From Treponema sp. UBA3862 (lineage in GTDB: Bacteria; Spirochaetota; Spirochaetia; Treponematales; Treponemataceae): DNA of 10,387 bases. Numbering within the stretch: the stretch's first letter is position 1; every line of letters begins with the position of its first letter. Of this stretch, positions 7,905-10,387 are shown in pieces. Made by a program: the position numbers and the translations under genes. The notes under the pieces were generated by a model that was not told where the DNA came from, did no database searches, and saw nothing but the letters and a program-made list of their open reading frames with translations. The DNA is taken from positions 1 to 10,387 of the forward strand of contig DGGY01000054.1 of the NCBI GenBank assembly GCA_002392405.1. The letters are read 5' to 3'.

Positions 7905-10301
7905 ATGTCCCCTGAAGACGAAATAATGGCAGAAATAGATGCTTCTCAAGGTCTTGAACTTTCTTCCCGCGCAAAGGAGTATCTTGCTGTTTTAAATCCT
8001 CAGCAGTATGAGGCTGCCGTTCATGAGGGAAGTCCGCTTTTAATTTTAGCGGGGGCGGGATCAGGTAAAACCCGGGTTATTACTACAAAAATTGCATATT
8101 TAATCGCTGAAAGAAACGTAAATCCTTATTCAATTCTTGCTGTTACCTTTACAAAAAAGGCCGCTAAGGAGATGCAGGAAAGGGCTGTTGCTTTAGAAGA
8201 GAGGGCTCAGGGGGCCCAGATAAGAACCTTCCATTCTTTTGGTGCCTGGTTTTTACGCCTTTATGCAGAAGAAGCGGGAGTAGATCCAAATTTTACAGTC
8301 TATGATGACGATGACATGGTGACTCTCGTTTCAAAGGCAAACTCTTCGCTTACAAGGCAGCAGGCATCACATTTTGCCCATATAATAAGTTTATGCAAGG
8401 ATTACTGCATTTTCCCCGAAGATGCACTTAAAATAAAAGAAATAGAACCGGACCCTGATTTTCCGCGGATTTATGCAAATTATAACAGACGCCTTCGCGA
8501 AACAGGGAACGTTGATTTCGGGGATTTAATTCTTCTTCCTGTGCAGGTGCTGGAAAAAAATGAATATGTGAGGGATCGCATTCACGGACGGTTCTCAGTA
8601 ATAATGGTTGATGAATACCAGGATTCAAACGTTGCCCAGTTCCGTCTTCTGCGCGCACTTACAGGAAAAGATACTTATGTCTGTGTTGTAGGTGATGATG
8701 ACCAGTCAATTTATAAATTCCGCGGGGCAGAAATACAGAATATCCTTCAGTTTAAAAATCATTTTCCTGGCACTCAGATTATCCGTCTTGAAAGTAATTA
8801 CCGTTCAAAATCACAGATTTTAAGCGTGGCTGATGATGTCGTAAAAAATAATTCCGGCCGTCTTGGTAAAAATCTTACTGCAGAAAGGGGAGACGGAAAA
8901 ACACCTGTTCTTGCTTTTCTTCCAAATCAGGATGAAGAGGCTCATTTCTGCGCGGATTTAATCGCACAGACTCATAAAAACGGTGTTCCCTACTGTGACT
9001 GGGCTGTCCTTTATAGAACCAATGCCCAGTCAATGGGCTTTGAAGCAGAGTTTTTGCGCAGAAAAATTCCGTATACTGTAGTTGGTTCCCTCAAGTTTTA
9101 TGAGCGTGAAGAAATAAAAGACCTTCTGGCTTATCTTGCCCTTCTTGCAAACCCTAAGGATGAACTTGCTTTCCGCCGCATTGTAAATAAACCTGCCAGA
9201 GGAATAGGCGCCATGACTCAGGATAGACTGGTGGATTATTACAGAACGAATACAGCGCTTTTCAGCGGAGAACAGAATCCTTCCGTACAGGCTGCAGAAA
9301 AGGACTGCGCTGAATCAGGAGCTGTTAAGAATTATCTTGATTCCTGCCGCATTCTTTTGCCGTCGCTGTCAAAAAAAGCAAGGGAAGGGCTTTCAGTATT
9401 TGTAGACTTCATGGAAAGCTTTGAAAAAAAACTTGGGGAAGATACTTCAGGTGATGATAAGGCCCCGGCCTCTGCGGAAGATGCAGCAGGCGCCGGGAAA
9501 GCCCCTGCTGCCGAAAAACTATCTGTCCTTGTAGATTTAATTATTGAAAAGTCAGGACTTAAAGAATATCACGCTTCACAGGATGAAATAGGCGGAACTC
9601 AGAGAGTGTTAAACCTTCAGGAACTTTCTAACTCCGCAGTTCTTTATGAGTGTTCCAGAAAAGGACTGCTTGAGTTTCTGGATCACATTGAACTTGACCG
9701 GACTATAGAAAATCCTGAGGTCGAAGAAGATAAAGACCAGGTAACTTTAATAACCCTTCATAATACGAAAGGTCTTGAGTTTAACCGCGTAATAATTACA
9801 GGAATGGAACTGGGAGTTTTTCCCCGCCAGGATAAATACGGCGAAGACCTGGAAGAAGAGAGGCGTCTGTGTTATGTAGGCGTGACCCGCGCCAAAGATG
9901 AACTTTACCTTACAAGCTGTGCAGTAAGGCGCATGTACGGCCGGATTGAATACATGGCGCCAAGTCCCTTCCTGTCAGAAATTAATCCTGACCGCCTTAA
10001 AATTTTAGGACACCTTCCTTTTGGCTTTAAAAAATCTTCCGGCGCAAAGGCTTATGCTTCGCATTCCGGGGATTACGGCAGCTTTGGTTTAAGTCATCCG
10101 GATGTTGAAAGTGACCCGATAAAGAAAAAATACTGCCGGGGAACAAAAATCTTTCATGATGATTACGGATACGGTGTAATTACATCGGGAGTTACTACAG
10201 ATGACGGTGAGTACTCAATAACCGTACAGTTTGAAAACGGCGGAATAAAAAAGTTCCTGCCAAAGTATCAGGAAAAGTCTCTTCTTATTGTAAAGGATTA
10301 G
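7905..10301 (+). CDS. uvrD: UvrD/PcrA-type superfamily 1A DNA helicase
   Basis: This 798-residue protein is a 3'-5' ATP-dependent DNA helicase of the UvrD/PcrA/Rep group, acting in excision repair, replication-fork upkeep and dealing with stalled RNA polymerase. Motifs in order: Q motif LNPQQ (30-34), Walker A GAGSGKT (50-56, Lys55), Ia AVTFTKKAAKEM, motif II DEYQD (236-240), motif III GDDDQSIYKFRGA (from 263), motif IV LESNYRS, motif V TLHNTKGLEF (from 617) and motif VI YVGVTRAKDE (Arg662). The C-terminus, with HDDYGYGVITS and GGIKKFLPKY, matches the PcrA/UvrD Tudor-like domain that binds RNA polymerase, which favours PcrA/UvrD over Rep. It is longer than a typical 720-750-residue protein, partly through an Ala/Pro-rich insert at about 512-537 just before LSVLVDLIIEKSG. 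The start at 7905 is favoured by the promoter spacing; Met8 is an alternative. It begins 35 bases after the lipoprotein gene. Confidence 0.93.
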   Translation: MSPEDEIMAEIDASQGLELSSRAKEYLAVLNPQQYEAAVHEGSPLLILAGAGSGKTRVITTKIAYLIAERNVNPYSILAVTFTKKAAKEMQERAVALEERAQGAQIRTFHSFGAWFLRLYAEEAGVDPNFTVYDDDDMVTLVSKANSSLTRQQASHFAHIISLCKDYCIFPEDALKIKEIEPDPDFPRIYANYNRRLRETGNVDFGDLILLPVQVLEKNEYVRDRIHGRFSVIMVDEYQDSNVAQFRLLRALTGKDTYVCVVGDDDQSIYKFRGAEIQNILQFKNHFPGTQIIRLESNYRSKSQILSVADDVVKNNSGRLGKNLTAERGDGKTPVLAFLPNQDEEAHFCADLIAQTHKNGVPYCDWAVLYRTNAQSMGFEAEFLRRKIPYTVVGSLKFYEREEIKDLLAYLALLANPKDELAFRRIVNKPARGIGAMTQDRLVDYYRTNTALFSGEQNPSVQAAEKDCAESGAVKNYLDSCRILLPSLSKKAREGLSVFVDFMESFEKKLGEDTSGDDKAPASAEDAAGAGKAPAAEKLSVLVDLIIEKSGLKEYHASQDEIGGTQRVLNLQELSNSAVLYECSRKGLLEFLDHIELDRTIENPEVEEDKDQVTLITLHNTKGLEFNRVIITGMELGVFPRQDKYGEDLEEERRLCYVGVTRAKDELYLTSCAVRRMYGRIEYMAPSPFLSEINPDRLKILGHLPFGFKKSSGAKAYASHSGDYGSFGLSHPDVESDPIKKKYCRGTKIFHDDYGYGVITSGVTTDDGEYSITVQFENGGIKKFLPKYQEKSLLIVKD
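9438..9515. repeat. Possible degraded in-frame copy of the GC-rich palindromic repeat
   Basis: This GC-rich, Ala/Pro/Gly-coding stretch interrupts a position where PcrA proteins are normally continuous. It contains CTCTGCGG-N2-GATGC (9470-9484), matching 3761-3775 in rimO at 13 of 15 positions with the same spacing and reading frame (SAEDA here, SAGDA in RimO). It also has an 8-base inverted repeat GCAGCAGG/CCTGCTGC (9483-9490 with 9504-9511). The remaining similarity is weak, so a simple low-complexity linker is a real alternative. Confidence 0.35.
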
Positions 10302-10303
10302 AG

Positions 10304-10363
10304 CCTGGCGTTGCGCGCGGCGATTGAGCGCGCAGAGGGGGCAGCGGACAGGACCGCAAGGAC
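10304..10363. repeat. GC-rich palindromic repeat downstream of the helicase gene
   Basis: This roughly 60-base stretch, about 73% G+C by hand count, starts just after the helicase stop codon. It shares GGCGTTGCG (10307-10315) and CGCAGAG-N5-AGCGG (10331-10347; 15 of 17 bases identical) with the minus strand of the rimO insert, in the same order. Between them is a 7-base hairpin, TGCGCGC/GCGCGCA (10312-10318 with 10328-10334, 9-base loop). In the rimO copy a different hairpin occupies this place. No U-tract follows, so it is not a typical intrinsic terminator. Confidence 0.65.
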
Positions 10364-10387
10364 TGAACTGACCCCAAAAAGTTAGAC
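10364..10387. mobile_element. Likely terminus of an IS3-family (IS150-type) insertion sequence, cut by window edge
   Basis: The last bases read TGAACTGACCCC followed by AAAAAGTTAGAC. This fits the layout of IS150-type ends, TG-x-ACTG then ACCC, a short A/T-rich run and GTT-x-GAC. The element would begin at about 10364 and continue beyond the window, so no transposase is visible. It directly abuts the GC-rich repeat. The call rests on a short remembered pattern and cannot be confirmed here. Confidence 0.5.

Noticed and set aside
8428..8658. Minus-strand open frame of 76 codons inside the helicase gene
   Set aside because: It is antisense to the DEYQD region and has no support of its own.
10312..10334. 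GC-rich hairpin as an intrinsic terminator for the helicase gene
   Set aside because: The stem is strong, but it is followed by a G-rich run and not a T-run. It is better explained as part of the repeat element.

Overview
The window looks like chromosomal DNA from a spirochaete, most likely a Treponema relative. This is inferred from the protein sequences (a RimO beginning near FFIDQHGCAKNQVDGE, a LolA-type carrier, a large lipoprotein with a spirochaete-style lipobox) and from the moderately AT-rich base composition. Nothing in the window proves the genus. All genes lie on the + strand and are tightly packed; no gene-free stretch exceeds 100 bases.

Layout. Positions 1-1187 hold the 3' part of ftsH (membrane AAA+ zinc protease), cut by the window edge. 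Next come a lolA-like periplasmic lipoprotein carrier (1231-1905), a RodZ-like membrane protein with an N-terminal helix-turn-helix (1955-3043), and rimO (3030-4586), which overlaps the RodZ-like gene by 14 bases. These three probably form one transcription unit driven by a promoter at the end of ftsH (TTGACG-17-TAAAAT). A 1081-residue lipoprotein of unknown function (4624-7869) and a UvrD/PcrA-type helicase (7905-10301) follow. Each seems to have its own promoter whose -10 box, TAGAAT, lies exactly 6 bases before the ATG, so both are predicted to give leaderless mRNAs.

The genes are mainly housekeeping: membrane protein quality control, lipoprotein traffic to the outer membrane, cell shape, ribosomal protein S12 modification, and DNA repair or transcription-linked helicase work. 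The lipoprotein is the lineage-specific member and a plausible client of the LolA route.

The most unusual signal is a GC-rich, palindrome-containing repeat. One copy sits in frame inside rimO (3714-3791) and adds about 26 residues to a surface loop. A related copy in the opposite orientation follows the helicase stop codon (about 10304-10363). A possible degraded third copy lies in frame inside the helicase gene (9438-9515), also adding about 26 residues. This resembles, by analogy, the Rickettsia palindromic elements that insert in frame into proteins. The window ends in what looks like the terminus of an IS3-family (IS150-type) insertion sequence (10364-10387).
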